Assembly (NCBI GenBank): GCA_030686995.1
Contig: CM060696.1
Coordinates: 110,976,949 to 111,040,948 of the forward strand
Direction of reading: 5' to 3'
DNA: 64,000 bases
Source: Artemisia argyi
Lineage: Eukaryota; Streptophyta; Magnoliopsida; Asterales; Asteraceae
This document shows positions 50,059 to 63,600 of this stretch, one piece after another (the first letter of the stretch is position 1; every line of letters begins with the position of its first letter). Under the pieces are notes generated by a model that was not told the origin of the DNA, searched no databases, and saw nothing but the letters and a program-made list of their open reading frames with translations. Position numbers and translations under genes: made by a program.

Positions 50059-50916
50059 CCCTCCTCCACCCTCATTTCTTCTTCACACCTCTCCCTCTCC
50101 TCTCTACTTCACATTTTTGTAGTACTAAACCTTTAGAAGTAGTAGAAGTCGGGTAACGAAGCTTTGGTTGTGTTGTGTTGTGGTTTGAAGTCGAGCGAAC
50201 CCTAGAAAACCCTAACCCTAGTTTAAACCCACATAAACCCTCCCCTAACCAAGTAAGTCTTACATTTAGCTTTAGTTTTGTCTTAGGATAGTATTAGGAT
50301 GCCTTAGATAACTTAGGAACCCTTGCATGAGCCTTGAATCATTCCATTTACTAGTTTACATTTTAGAACCCTAGATAGAGTCGTATACTTGCATGCATAC
50401 TATAAGTCATTTCTTTAAGTCATACACTAGTTATAAATAACCTAAATAAGTTAAAATAAGTAAAACATAAGCTAGAAAACTTAGTTGCTAGATAAAATAT
50501 AAGTTACATGCATTTAGTACTAGTTTTGCAAAACTTTACATGCATAAGGGCATATATCATAAATTCCTAAAATTTTAAAGTCTATGGACTGTTTTTGACA
50601 TTTCCTAGAAGTTATAAGTGTAAGGACTAGTTTTGCATAATATTAAAACCTTAGGATAGATATTAAAATAAGTATAAACTAAAAAGGACTAAAAACATAA
50701 ATATTATAAAGTTAAAGGTCTAAATGGTAAATATAGAAAACTTAAGAGTCTAAGGTTAGTTACTTAAAATGTAGAAGTCTAGGGACTAGTTGTGTCAAGT
50801 ATAGATAGTTATTAGTATAAGTAATATAAATTTAGGGTAGAAAACGTAAATATATATACTATAAGGGTAAAAAGTGAAAATATCATATAAGTATAAAACC
50901 TAAATAACGTTAGAAG

Positions 50917-51250
50917 CATAACACAATACTAGGGAGCTTCATGCGAGGAGTACTATGTGGATATTTCGTTTTGATGAGTTTGTTGGGTTTACGAATTAAA
51001 GTGCCCTGACTCCTCGAACGATTATTGCATATACTTCTGAGATATGATGGCCCGAACGTTGATATGATTATAACTGAACCCTAATAACAACATAACTCAA
51101 TAATAGGGAGCTTTGTGTGAGGAGTATTAACTTCTGAATTATGATGGCCCGAACGGTATTATGTTGATAACATAATACAATAGTAGGGAGCTTCATGTGA
51201 GGAGTCATATACTTCTGAATTACAATGGCCTGAATGGTGTTATGTTATAT
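50917..51250 (+). repeat. Three imperfect repeats in the 3.4-kb LTR
   Basis: Units begin near 50917, 51091 and 51170 and share AATAGTAGGGAGCTTCATG, GAGGAGT, TTCTGAATTATGATGGCCC and GAACGGTATTATG words. The first carries about 95 bp of extra sequence. Confidence 0.7.
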
Positions 51251-52248
51251 ATATAAAACATTAACAAACCTAAAAACAATAACCTGAGAAACATAAACAT
51301 GATAACTAAAGCTTGACATACATACAAAATAACAACACACTAGGATACGTGGGTAAGGCGGTCTAGTTTCCGAGTCACTATTTACATCACTTAGATTACT
51401 CTAAACCCAGGTGAGTTTTCGTAGCCTCACATCTTTTTAAACTTTCACTTTAAATGCTTTATAAACCCTGTGAGGGGGATACATGCTAAATGCTTTACTT
51501 AAAACCGAACACAAGTCTTTTTCTTTGGTTGTTGCACGAGTAAACTAACTGCCACCACTACATAACCAAAATTCATGAATCTAATCGTTTGGGATATTTT
51601 ACCCACGTGAACGTGAATATAGTTTATAGATCTATTGGAGTTTGACAACTCCCGTTGGTATTAACACCCCACTAGGTGGTACCAATAAGTACTATATTTG
51701 AATCCACTCAAGGAATAACTTTGGAAAGTTATCCTTCCATCCCCTCATATTGGGTCTCCAGCCCACATGACCGGATTGTTAAGGTGTGATTCATGAGCTT
51801 AGTGCAACATACTCCACTCCTGATAATTGTGCATGCATTACAATTATCACAAAACCTACACTTTCCCAGATGGGTGTAACAACTGAACCCACGGAACTTG
51901 TATTCATTAACCCCTAAACCTATGATTCTCACTCAACACCTAGTGTTGACTTTTTAAGCATGTATTCTAGGTATATTACTTCTATGGATCCATGGCAGAA
52001 GGAGGTACTAAACTCGGAGGACTTTTCATGGTTATCATTCAAACACAACCTAACTTTTAGATTTTTGGGACCTCATCAAAAATAAAAGTATATCTTTTAT
52101 AATTAAAACTCTGATAATTATGAATGATAACTAAATTTCCAAAACGTCTCTTTTCGAGTCATTTTCTATTACTGCATCTGTGATTCTATGAAGTAATACC
52201 CCAAACACTTTATCCGCTACGATCAGTGAAAAATGGGGGTGCTACAGA

Positions 52249-52261
52249 TTGGCATCAGAGC
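52249..52261 (+). other. Primer-binding site of the 3.4-kb-LTR element
   Basis: TTGGCATCAGAGC, one base from the initiator tRNA-Met complement (TGGTATCAGAGC) used by chromoviruses and copia elements. Confidence 0.7.
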
Positions 52262-52429
52262 TTCAGTTGTAGAGAACAAGGTCAAAACCTAAACTACAAC
52301 TATTTTTCCTAAACCCGAGAAAGTCCTCAGTACCTCTGCCATCCTCCATAACCATACGTGCTAAGGTAATTATAATAATTTCCTGCTTAACTGCTAAATG
52401 ATTTACAATATTTTCTTTGTTATATAGTT

Positions 52430-53145
52430 ATGTCTACTCCTCACTACTCTACCCCTGTCTCATCTAGTCTACATCCGGAGAATGATCTTTCCTCTCCGAA
52501 TGTACTAGATTATTCCCCTAAACCCTATAACATAGAAGATTCTAGGAATAGTTTAGATATACCTTCACCCTTAGGATATACCCCTTCTTTAGATAACCCT
52601 TATTTAAAACACATAAGAGATTTCTATGCTAAGACGTCACCCCTACCTCCCCTAAACCCTATTACACATCCACTTTTTCCTACCTCTAGATCAGAACCCC
52701 ACGGTTTCTTTCTTCCGAGAGAACCATATATACCTAAACACCCTATCCCTACCTATACCCCTAGATATGACCTTAGGCAACCTTATACCTTAAACCCTAT
52801 CCCTTACTTAATAAACCCTCCCATTCCATCTTGGAAAGATGAAATTGGAGAAAAACCCTCTGGGTTAACTCTAGAGATGAGGAAAACCAATTAGAGGAGA
52901 TTTTAAATAAATTAGATGAATTTTTTCTTGATCTCCTTGAGAAGATAGAAAAAGGTCATAATAATAATAACCTAGATAATCAACCTGACACTTTACAAGA
53001 AAACCGTTTTAAAATAGCTAAAATACAGAAAAACCAAATGAAACATCACCATAAAATAGCCTTTGCCCGCTTTAGGATTTGCACTTTAGAAAAGATAATA
53101 GATAATGATGAGAAAAACTTAGAAAACACTAACTCATGGAATTAG
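52430..53145 (+). pseudogene. Unrecognised gag-like ORF with one frameshift
   Basis: The ORF starts 170 bp after the primer-binding site, where gag is expected. The first part (52430 to about 52870) is rich in Pro, Tyr and Ser with repeated YTP/NPI words (PRYDLRQPYTLNPIPY). Near 52870 the frame shifts by one and continues to TAG 53143 as an acidic, helical stretch (LEEILNKLDEFFLDLLEKIE) then a Lys/His segment. Total about 238 codons. I do not recognise the family; the place and layout suggest a gag-like protein of a non-autonomous element. No zinc knuckle, protease or RT follows. Confidence 0.45.
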
Positions 53146-54417
53146 GAAATTAGGAAACCTTAGAAAACCCTAAGTAAATAAATAACCCTAGGAGATATGC
53201 CTTAGAATAGTTACTGCCTATAGGATAAGTAGAATAGAAAATAAATAAAACAAGTTAGGATTTAGAAACTACCTGGTACACCTCAATTAGGATAGATTAG
53301 ATAACTAGACTTAGGTATGCCTTTCACCCTAGGACACCCTTAACCCAATAGTAAACCCTTAGGAAAATTAGGTATAACCCATAAAACAAAACAAGTTGGG
53401 TACTTGTTATAACCTACCCTTAACCCTTACCCTTAGGATCTTAGGAAACCTACCCCGATGTTTTAGGTATATAGAATCTCTAAACTGTTTTAAATTTCCC
53501 TTACCCTAACCTTTTCAAAACACTTTTCCCTTACCGATGGTGAGAATCCCCATTCTTCACCACAGAGATCTAAATTCTTTCTCCTCCGATCTCTAAGCCT
53601 TCATTTCTTTCCTTAGCTTTTTTAAGCTATCTTCGTTCTAGTTAGAGATTCTACCCCTAACTATCCCATATACAAATATATGATCCTAATATATAGGCAT
53701 ATTCCTACCCTTTATTCCCCTAGATTACTATGATTCCCGAGCTAGTTTTCCCTAATCCCTTTTAGTAAACCCCATAACCTTAATTAGGATTCGCATACTT
53801 GAGGTTAGAAATAACATTAGGATAACCCTAGAAAACATAAACTTAGGAATAGAAAACCTTAGATTATTAGGATAAGAAACCCTTGAGAAAATTATTAGGT
53901 TAGAAACCAAAATTCTTACCCCAATAGATAGAAAGATACCCCTATAGGATAAGATTTAGTAGGAAAACATTAGGATTAGAATATACATTAGGAAAAACCT
54001 AGGATTAGATAACCCTCACCCTAAGCCTTTAGACCCCTATTTTAGGACAGACACATAGCAAGCTTCTATCCTATAGGAATAAGTAGACTTAGGTTATAGA
54101 TTACCCATACCTAGCCCTTAGGATAACCATACTTATACATTCGAGGATTTTAGATTAACCTTAGGATTTGACAATTTTAGAATACCCATTAGGAATTAAT
54201 TTAAATTTTGTCAAAAATTCGGTTTTAGTTTTCGAAGAAACACATATAAATACTTTAGATAATAATATTGACCCAAACTTGATAGAAAACTTAATTGATG
54301 AATTTCAAACTATAGATTTAAATGATGAGTCAGAAAACATAGATAATGTTGGGTTTGAAACTGCTGCTATGAATTAAACTATTGCTAGTGGTAATGATTC
54401 TGCTGCTAATGTCAAAG
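53146..54417 (+). other. Internal non-coding part of the LARD-like element
   Basis: About 1.3 kb dominated by short TTAGG, CCTTAG, CCCTAAC and TAGGATA words, resembling degenerate telomere-like sequence. The only sizeable ORF (54168-54377, 69 codons, acidic, Asn/Asp-rich) has no recognised domain. Confidence 0.5.
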
Positions 54418-54781
54418 TGCTGCTGACAGAATCTTCTGCTGATGGGATAAGGATGTATACGATTTAGATAAATATAGAATAGATTGTGTAAATATTATAT
54501 TTATCTAGAATATTCTTATCGTGTAGAGAAAGGTATTGTAAACCTAGTAGGATTCCTTAGTCTATAAAAGGAGGATCCTAGGGTTAGTTTATGTACGTAT
54601 TATTATTCACTTCAAGTTTGTAAAACCCTAGCATTGTCGAGTGCTCGTATTAATAATATTGAAGTGTTGAAAGTGAATCATTATTCTTCTTAAGTTAAGC
54701 TTTTACATTCCGCATATTAGCTTAAGTGTTTAATCAAGTTAAATTCTATAAAAGATCGTTTAAGCTCAACTGGGATCAACA
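54418..54781 (+). mobile_element. 5' LTR of a Ty1-copia element
   Basis: Its right end, ATCAACA, lies two bases before the primer-binding site. A TATA box (CTATAAAAGG, near 54570) sits in the middle. The left edge is a guess at one of the TGCTG words near 54418; the other LTR is outside the window. Confidence 0.6.
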
Positions 54782-54783
54782 AG

Positions 54784-54795
54784 TGGTATCAGAGC
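54784..54795 (+). other. Copia primer-binding site
   Basis: TGGTATCAGAGC, complementary to the 3' end of initiator tRNA-Met, 71 bp before the gag start. Confidence 0.85.
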
Positions 54796-54866
54796 TTGTG
54801 ATCTAGAAGTTATTATCAAGAAGATTTTGTTTCTTAAAAGTTTGCTGTTCCAAATCTATTGCTAAG

Positions 54867-57800
54867 ATGGGTGGTGAAACTCATATGGTGACTGCTTCAA
54901 GGGTGCCCATGCTAAATCCTTCTGAGTATGAGCTATGGAAGAGAAGAATCAGACAGTACATTCGCATGATTGATTTCAACATGTGGAATGTGATTGTTAA
55001 TGGTGATTCTGTACCTGAGAAGAGTGCTGATGGTAAGGAGATACCAATTAAGTCTGCTGAAGCCAACACAGTAAGGAAGATGGAAATCAAAGCACATAGT
55101 ATTCTCTTAATGGGAATACCTAATGAATTTCAAATGGACTTTGATGACTGTGAATCTGGAAAAGAATTGATGGATGCTGTTGAATTCAGGTTTGGAGGGA
55201 ATGATGCTACTAAGAAATCCAGGAAAAACATGCTGAAGCATCAGTTTGAGAATTTTACTTCTGAAAGTGGAGAGAAGATAATTGGCACATACAACAGGCT
55301 AAACCAACTTGTTAGTCATCTAAAACTTGTTGGCTATGTGGTTCCACAAGAAGAATTAAACCTAAAGTTTCTAAGAAGTCTTGCACCTGAATGGAGTATG
55401 CACACAGTTGTATGGAGGAATAAGCCTGATTTTGAAACTATGAAGTTGCAAAAATTGATTGATGCTAAACCACCAACTTATATTGACCAAGGAATGGTCA
55501 ACAAAGTCAAATAGCCTAGATCAATGCTCCGAGTAATATAAGGTATCACCAGGTCGTTAAATCTCGTTGAGGTGTGAATTGTAACTTTGGCGTACTTGTG
55601 ATCGGGTGATTATTCACAGAAAAGGGTTTGTTGTGAGAATTATTTGGATATTATTAACAGAAATAGCTTAGGAAAGCTATGTGAATGATTACTGGAATTG
55701 AGATTGAGAAGAAATCACCTAAAACTTAAAAACCGTACGTTTGCCGAAGACGTGAACAAACGTACGAGGAATAAAAGTGAACGAAGTGATCTGAAAAGGC
55801 TACTGGTATGAAAATTAACTTTTTACAATCCTAATGATGAGAGAAAATTTTTGGAAATTTAAAACTAATTTTTACACTAATTTTATAATTACTATTAATT
55901 AAATACTATTTTCCTAATTACTTTTAATTAACTAAATTAACCTAAATTATAAATAAATATGAAATTAACTTGGAAAAATAAAAATTAAACTTAGAAAAAT
56001 CTAAAATATTATAAAACAAATTTTAGAAATGAAAATATGTTTTTAAGACTATTTAATTAATTATTACTAATTATTAATTACTTTTTAATTATTTAAATTA
56101 ACCTAAATTCTAATTAATTATTAAAATACACTAGAAAATTGAAAATAAAATTTGGAAAAATTAAAAATAACTAAAAACTAATTTTAAAATTTAATTTATA
56201 TTTTTATGATTTACTAATTAATTATTATTAATTATTAACTATTTAATAATTACTAAAAACTATTTTAAATTAAGAAAAGTACTAAATGATGCAAGAAAAA
56301 TCTGAAAAAATTACAGAAATTATTTTTACACACCAGAAGCCTAGGAAATTATAAAAATGAGAATTGCTTAATAATAAGCTGAAGAATAAGCCAATTGGCT
56401 TAAATAGAAGCTATCACTTCTATTAAGTTGGGCTTATTTGAGATTTTCTTTTTCCAAACTGCTTATTACAAGTTTTTAAACAACTTTTGTGAAGTGGGTT
56501 TGACTGTGGTCACGGAAATAAGCACTTCAAGTGCTTAAACCTATGACAGTTGACTTTCTTTGACCAAGAGTGGAAATAAGCTCAAATGAGCTAATGTGGG
56601 GTCCACTTTGGTGAAAACAGATGCAAATAAGTACAATGAACAAGTTAAAGCAAATATCACACAAATAAGCTAATACAATAAGCCACAAACTTAGAATAAG
56701 CTAATACAGTGGGTCCCACAAACTACCACCAAAGGTGGTGGGTGAGATGGGTGGTCTGTGCACAGGGCACACTTTTGCCCTGCAAGTACTTTCCAAGGGT
56801 ACTTTGGTCCACTAGAAAAATTTGTAAAAATCAAACAAATGCATGGACTTGTAGTTCTACGGGTAGACTTTGATCTCAACAAGTTTCAAGATCTAAAACA
56901 ACCCACAAAAATCACAATAATTCATCCCATATTGGTAAAAACGTGACACTAGTTATTTTGACTTTTTAGAAAAATGTAGGATTTGACTTATTTGAACTTT
57001 GATTGCTGATTTAGTGATCAAATATGTTATGATAAGCTATGTAAAGACCAAATTAAGTAAAAACACCCACTTATGATAAGGTGTGATAGGTTTTGGACTT
57101 AAAAACTCACCACAGTTAACTGTGGTGATCACTTCCTTGTAATTTTGACTTTGGTTGTATCTTTGAACAAAATAATGATTTCCCTGACCTTAATTCCACC
57201 CAACAAACTTAATGAAACACAGAGATGCTCAAATAAAAAAGCATAACCATACAAACAGCCTACAACCAAACACTCCTTTAAAAATAATTGTTGATGAAAT
57301 TTTGATTCAAACAAGCATACAAGGCAACCTACTGATTACCACTATTATATTAAGCAATGAACAAGTAATTGAAACAATAATAAAGAACTAAACTACTAAG
57401 GAGAGTAAAAATTAAAAAGCAAGGCTTACATAAGCCTTCCAAGCTAAGCTGTTAAGTAACACAGATCCACAAATACCAATCCTATGTGACTCCCATAAGT
57501 CTCTAACCCTTTGCAATCCAGAAATTCATCCAAATCCAAAGCTGCTTCCACCTTTATCCATTTTTTTATTTTATTTTTATTTATTTCACATTTTTAACTA
57601 TTTAATGAAACTTTGATTCTTAGTAAACTAGAAACTTGTTAAACCTTTAAAAACCTTTCTAAATGAGTGACTAAGGGTTTATGATTAGCTGAGAACCACT
57701 TGTAGTACCAAAATGAGTATTTAGAATTCTTGACTTAGACTTGAAAATTGAAAATGACATACAAACTTTAAAACAGAACTTTCATTGATAAAAAAGGATT

Positions 57801-60650
57801 ACAATACATAAAATAAATTGAAAATACTAAGACTAAAGTTATTACACACCACTATGCTCCAAGATGAGCTACAATATATATCGAGGTAAAAACTAAAGCC
57901 TAAGTCTTCCACATGGCACCTTTTTGAATTCTGGGAGTCCCAATAGTTTAGTGCTGACCTCTTGACCAAATCCCATGCGTTCAATTATACTAAGATCAAT
58001 CCAAACCCTTGATTTGGATTTTGGCGCCAAAAGGGTCGGGGTAAAATTGAGTGGTACTGGTGGGTGTTGGTGAGGGAATTTATTGTGGTGGGTTAAGTTG
58101 GTGAAGAGTATTAATTGTGGGGGGGGGGGGGGGCTGGTGAAAAAGGTGAGAGGAGGGGGAAAAGGTTTCCCTGGTTTCACGCTGGGGTGTTGGGGGGAAG
58201 GAGATGGTCAGCGGGGTGTTTGACCGGAGGGGTTTTATATTTAAAAAGGGGATTGGGCTAAGGGATCTTGGGCCTGGGTTGTGGACTGGGATGGAATTGG
58301 ATTGGAGTTTGGTTTTGGGTTTTGGTAATAAATAAGGGTCCGGTTGGTACTAGTTATCAAGGACCAATTTTGTAATTTCCCAAACTTCAAGGACTGATTT
58401 TGCACTTTTCCCAATTTGCTTCCAAGGACCAATATTGCCATAATTCCAAAGTTCACAAACCATATTTCCATTTTCCAAATTTCAAAATTTCCCAGGGACC
58501 TATTTTGCCATTTTTGGATTTTCAAGGACTAAACTTGTAATTTTGGAAAACTTGTTACCCAAGTGTAATATTTTGTGATCTTTTGACTTTCAAAGCCTTG
58601 GGTTGACTTTTCCTTTCAAAATAAATGCATAGGGACTAAATTTGACAAGTTTTGAAACTTGGGGGACTGAAACTGCCAATATTGCAAACCTTGATTGTTT
58701 TTCCTTTGTTTTTGCACATTTTGCATTTAAAACACATAAAACACAATCCCTGGGATAATTTAAGTATTTTGATATCTTTTTGATTGTTTTTGTATGTTTT
58801 GGCAGTTTAAATACGTCAAAAACGATGAGTGTTTGAGCACTCATCAGAGAGTCTCTACAACAATTTAAGAGTGTATGAATCAAAACTATCTACCTCTTCT
58901 ACTTCATCTTCTGGTACTCAAAATCTTGCCTTTGTATCCTCTAAAGGAAAAGGATCTCAAGAATCTCACTCTGCTGCTCATTCTACTGCTTATGGAGTAT
59001 CTGCTGCTGATGGATCTGCAGCTAGTTCAAATGATAAGATTTCTACCAGTGATATTGCTTTGTGTGCATTCTTGGCTGAGCTCACAACTACTATAAGGTC
59101 ACATGTCATTAATCAAGACTTGGATCATATTGATCCTGATGGACTGGGAGATTATGATTGGAGTGATATGGCTGAAGAAGAACCAAATTTCTCTTTGGCA
59201 GCTGCTGCTCAACCCAAAGTGCAGAACTTTGCACTTATGGCTTATGGCTCATCATCAGGCTCTGACTCTGAGGTATCAAATGATTCAGACATATCTGTGT
59301 GTTCTTTTAAATCTTGTGCTGACACCATAGAAGAACTTAAGTCTAGGAATGAGAGTTTAAATAGAGAAATTGAACACCTAAAACTTGATAACTTAGGTTA
59401 CAAAGTAGGTATTCAAAATGTTGAAAGAAGGTTAGAATATCTCAAAGAGTGTGAGAAGGAATATGTAGATCAACTTAACCTCAGAGATATAGAAATTTTT
59501 AAGAAAAATAGTGAAGTAGAAGTTCTTAAAAATAAGTTAGAAGAAGCAGAAAAAGAAAAAGAGGAAGCTCTTGCTGATAAAGATAAACATGTAGTAAGAG
59601 TGCAAAAACAACAATATGCTTCTGATTTGGTTCATAAGTCTATAGAGAGTACATTGATGAGAAAAGGTAGTGGAATTGGGTATAATGAAGTGGCTCCTCC
59701 AGCCAAAAGTGCTTTTGCTCCACCAGGAAAAGAACTATCCTTCATTAGTGAGCTAAATATTGAAAAACCTGTAGGTGAATGTAACACAAATGTTAAAGAA
59801 ACACCTAAGGTTGAGGTTAGAAAATTTCCTGAAGCTCCTATTATAGAAGATTGGTATTCTGATAGTGATAGTGATGAGGAACAGGTTAAACCAGAACAAA
59901 GTGTGAAAAAGGAAGAAATTCCTACAATGTTTAAACCTAAAATTGAACAGGTTAAGTTTGTCAAACCTGTGTTAGGAAATAACATCTCTAGGAAAATGGT
60001 AGAGTACAATGAGGTACCTAGAGAACATATGGAAAGGTTCAATAATAAGCCTAGGGGTAACCAGAGAAACTTCAACAACCTAGTTTCACACAGATTAGGT
60101 AATCAGTTTCAATTACAAAAGAAGGCTTGTTATAAGTGTGGTAGCTTTGACCACTTGATTGTTAGATGTCCTAAACACCAAAAGCCTGTTTGGAATCAAT
60201 ACACTAGGGTGAATCACAAATATGTAACTAAACAAACTCACCCACATCCTAATAGGAATATGGTTCCAAGAGCTGTTTTATTAAGATCTGGTGCAACTAG
60301 ATCTATTTATGCTGCTAAATCAAATGGTGTTTTCAAAACCACAACTGGTTCTTCTACTGGCTCTACTGCTAGTAAGCATTCTACTGCTAGTATGCACTCT
60401 GCTGCTAATAAGCAATCTGCTGCTAGTACAAAACTTTCTACTTCTGGGCCAAAAGTTTTAACAAATACAGTTGTTGGTAATCACTTTATGCTGTTAAGGC
60501 CTCAGCTTGCTGGACTTGGAAACCAAAAACTATTGGTTCAAATTCTGTTTCCAAGAATAGTAGTGCATCAAGTGATTTAAAGAAATTTGATTATGTTGAT
60601 GCACAGGGCAGATCCAAGTCAGTAATGGCTTGGGTCGTCAAGAGGAACTA
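54867..60650 (+). pseudogene. Copia gag, split by a giant LTR and frameshifted
   Basis: Part 1 (54867-55455) is the copia gag N-terminal region (YELWKRRIRQYI, FGGNDATKKSRKNMLKHQFENF). It reads into an Athila-type LTR and resumes at 58847 (ESLYNNLRVYESK). Part 2 has Ser/Ala-rich stretches, a coiled coil (about 59330-59600) and a CX2CX4HX4C zinc knuckle (CYKCGSFDHLIVRC). The frame shifts by one near 60505, then hits TAA at 60649. The family packages element RNA into particles; this one cannot form a complete protein. Confidence 0.9.
55456..58846 (-). mobile_element. Solo Athila-type LTR (3391 bp) inside copia gag
   Basis: It runs from TGATTGATGC to CACTCATCA like the LTRs at 28799 and 40060, in the same orientation, but about 700 bp shorter through internal deletions. 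Flanking pentamers differ (AAAAT and GAGAG), so no target duplication is seen. A minus-strand ATATATATT near 57877 is a TATA candidate. A 15-base G run lies near 58119. Confidence 0.85.
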
Positions 60651-60696
60651 ATGTCTCTACTTTTCATGTGCAGGTCAATCTACTGGATGAGCTTAG

Positions 60697-63600
60697 GGAT
60701 ATGTTATTGTTGACAGTGGATGTTCTGGACACATGACAGGAGATGAGTCTCAACTTGAAGACTTTGAGGCTTTTGATGGTGGTTATGTTGCTTTTGGGAA
60801 TGATCCAAAAGGTGGAAAGATTGTTGGAAGAGGAACTCTAAGAACTGGAAATTTGGACTTTGAGAAGGTGTTTCTTGTGAAAGGACTTAAGTTTAACCTT
60901 TTTAGTGTTTCACAAATGTGTGACAAAAAGAACTTTGTTCTTTTTACAGACACTGAATGTATGATCCTTTCTCCTGACTATCAGTTGCCAGATGACAAAT
61001 CTGTACTTTTGAAGGTCCCTAGAAATGAGAATATATACAGTGACCATATTAAGAACATTGTTCCTAAGAGGGCTTTGACTTGTCTAATTGCAAAGGCCAC
61101 TGCTGATGAGTCCAAATTATGGCATAGGAGATTGGGACATCTGAACTACAAGACCATGAACAAATTAGTAAAAGGAAATCTTGTCAGGGGGATGCCTACA
61201 AAGACTTTTGAAAATTGTGAAACTTGTGTTGCTTGTCAAAAGGGTAAACAACACAGAGTTTCATTCAAGTCCAAGACTGTGAACACAAATACTGAGCCAT
61301 TACACTTACTACACATGGATTTATTTGGGCTTGTATTTGTAAAAAGCATGAACAAGAAGTCATATTGTCTTGTTGTCACTGATGACTTTAGCAGGTTTAC
61401 TTGGGTATTCTTTCTAGCCACTAAAGATGAAACTCCAGAAATACTCAAGGCATTTATTACAAGAGTTGAAAATCTGCACAATCACAAGGTGAAGATAATC
61501 ATATGTGACAATGGTACTGAGTTCAAGAACAGTGTGATGAATCAATTCTGTGTGGGGAAAGGAATTCTTAGACAGTATAGTGTAGCAAGAACTCCACAAC
61601 AGAATGGTGTTGCAGAAAGAAGAAACAGGATACTTATTGAGGCTGCAAGAACAATGTTATCTGATTCAAAACTACCTATACCTTTTTGGGCTGAAGCTGT
61701 GAACACTGCATGCTTTGTGCAGAACCGAAGTAAGGTAGTCAAGCCTCATAATAAGACTCCATATGAATTATTTCATGGAAAGAAGCCAATGATTGATTTT
61801 CTCAAACCATTTGGATGTCCCGTTACAATTTTGAACACTAAGGATCAGCTAGGCAAATTTGATGAAAAAGCTGATGAAGGAAATTTGGTTGGTTACTCTG
61901 TGATTAGTAAAGCTTTCAGGGTATATAATAAGAGAACCAAACATGTAGAGGAGAATTTGCATATCAAGTTTTCTGAGAACACATCTAATCCTGAAGGGAA
62001 AGGACCAGAATGGCTGTTTAATGTTGATATGCTTACCAAAACAATGAATTATGTACCAGTTATTGCCAGTGTTGACACTAACAAACCACAAGAAGAATTT
62101 GTTTTGGTTGAGAAACTAAAGGTTGGTCCTACTTTACTACCCTTTCAGACTGATCTAAGTCCTAAAGAAGATGTTGTTACTCAAGAGAAACCTAAGGAAA
62201 CTGAAGAAGGTATTGAAATACCTATTGAAGCAGAAAAAGAAACTAATGGGATTCCCAAAGTAGTTGTTGATGTCTCTCCTACAAAGCCAGAAGACTCTGC
62301 TGCTGACGCACCAGACTCTACTGCTAGGCCAAAAGATACAACTACTGCTCCACCAAATTCTGCTGCCAAGCCGACTAACTCTACTGCTACTTCAATGTTT
62401 CCTAATTTGGACACTCAGGGTAGACCTATTGATGATTCTATCTATCCTGATGATCCAAATATGCCTGCTCTTGAGAATATTTACTATGACACAGATGATG
62501 ATGCACTTGATGGTAAGTTATTTGAAGCTGATGCAGATATTACTAATTTGGAACTTAATATTCCTGTTAGTCCCACAACTACCACAAGAGTACACAAGGA
62601 TCATCCCAAAGATCAAATTTTAAGTGATCCACAATCATCTATTCAAACTAGGAAGATGACAAAAGCACTGAAAGATCTTCAACATCAAAGTTTCTTTGCC
62701 AGATCTCTGCATCAAAGAAATAGTCATAAAGATCTTCAGAATTGCCTGTTTGCATGTTTTCTTTCTCAGATAGAACCCAAGAATACCTACAAAGCCCCAC
62801 AAGAAGCAAGTTGGCTAGAAGCAATGCAAGATGAGCTTCTACAATTCAAGCTACAAGAAGTTTGGACTTTGGTTGAACTGCCAAATGGAAAAAGAGTGAT
62901 TGGTACTAAATGGGTTTTCAGATGCAAAAGAGATGAGAGAGGAATTGTCATAAGGAATAAAGCAAGGTTAGTAGCACAGGGATACACACAACAAGAAGGC
63001 CTTGATTATGATGAAGTATTTGCTCCAGTGGCAAGAATAGAAGCAATTAGATTATTCTTGGCTTATGCTTCATACAAAGATTTTGTAGTGTATCAAATGG
63101 ATGTAAAGAGTGCTTTTCTGTACGGGACCATTACAGAAGAAGTTTATGTATCTCAACCACCAGGCTTTGAAGACCCTGATCATCCTGATAAAGTTTACAA
63201 GGTAAATTGAACAATGTATGGTTTACATCAAGCTCCTAGAGCTTGGTATGACACTTTGTCAACATACTTGTTAGAGTCTGGGTTCAGTAGAGGAAAGATT
63301 GATAAAACTCTGTTTCTCAAAAGACAAAAGGATGACATTCTACTGGTTCAAATCTATGTTGATGATATCATCTTTGGGTCTACAAATAAAGCTATGTGTG
63401 TTAGTTTTGATAAGCTTATGAAGGACAAGTTTACTATGAGTTCTATGGGAGAACTCACCTTCTTCTTAGGTCTGCAAGTCACACAGAAAGATAATGGTAT
63501 ATTTATCAGTCAGGATAAGTATGTCAATGATATTTTGAAGAAGTTTGGATTTGATGATGCTAAGCCTGCCAAGACTACCATGGAAACCAACAAACCATTG

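Larger units (their letters stand above)
48821..52246 (+). mobile_element. 3.4-kb LTR of a chromovirus-type or LARD-like element
   Basis: It starts TATAACAACCC (a changed TG end) directly after chromovirus protease sequence and ends TGGGGGTGCTACA, two bases before a primer-binding site. A TATA box at 50051-50058 is followed by telomere-box words (near 50198-50222). Three repeats of a GGGAGCTTCATGTGAGGAG unit lie at 50917-51250. No partner LTR is visible, so the element is truncated or continues beyond the copia insertion. Confidence 0.7.
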
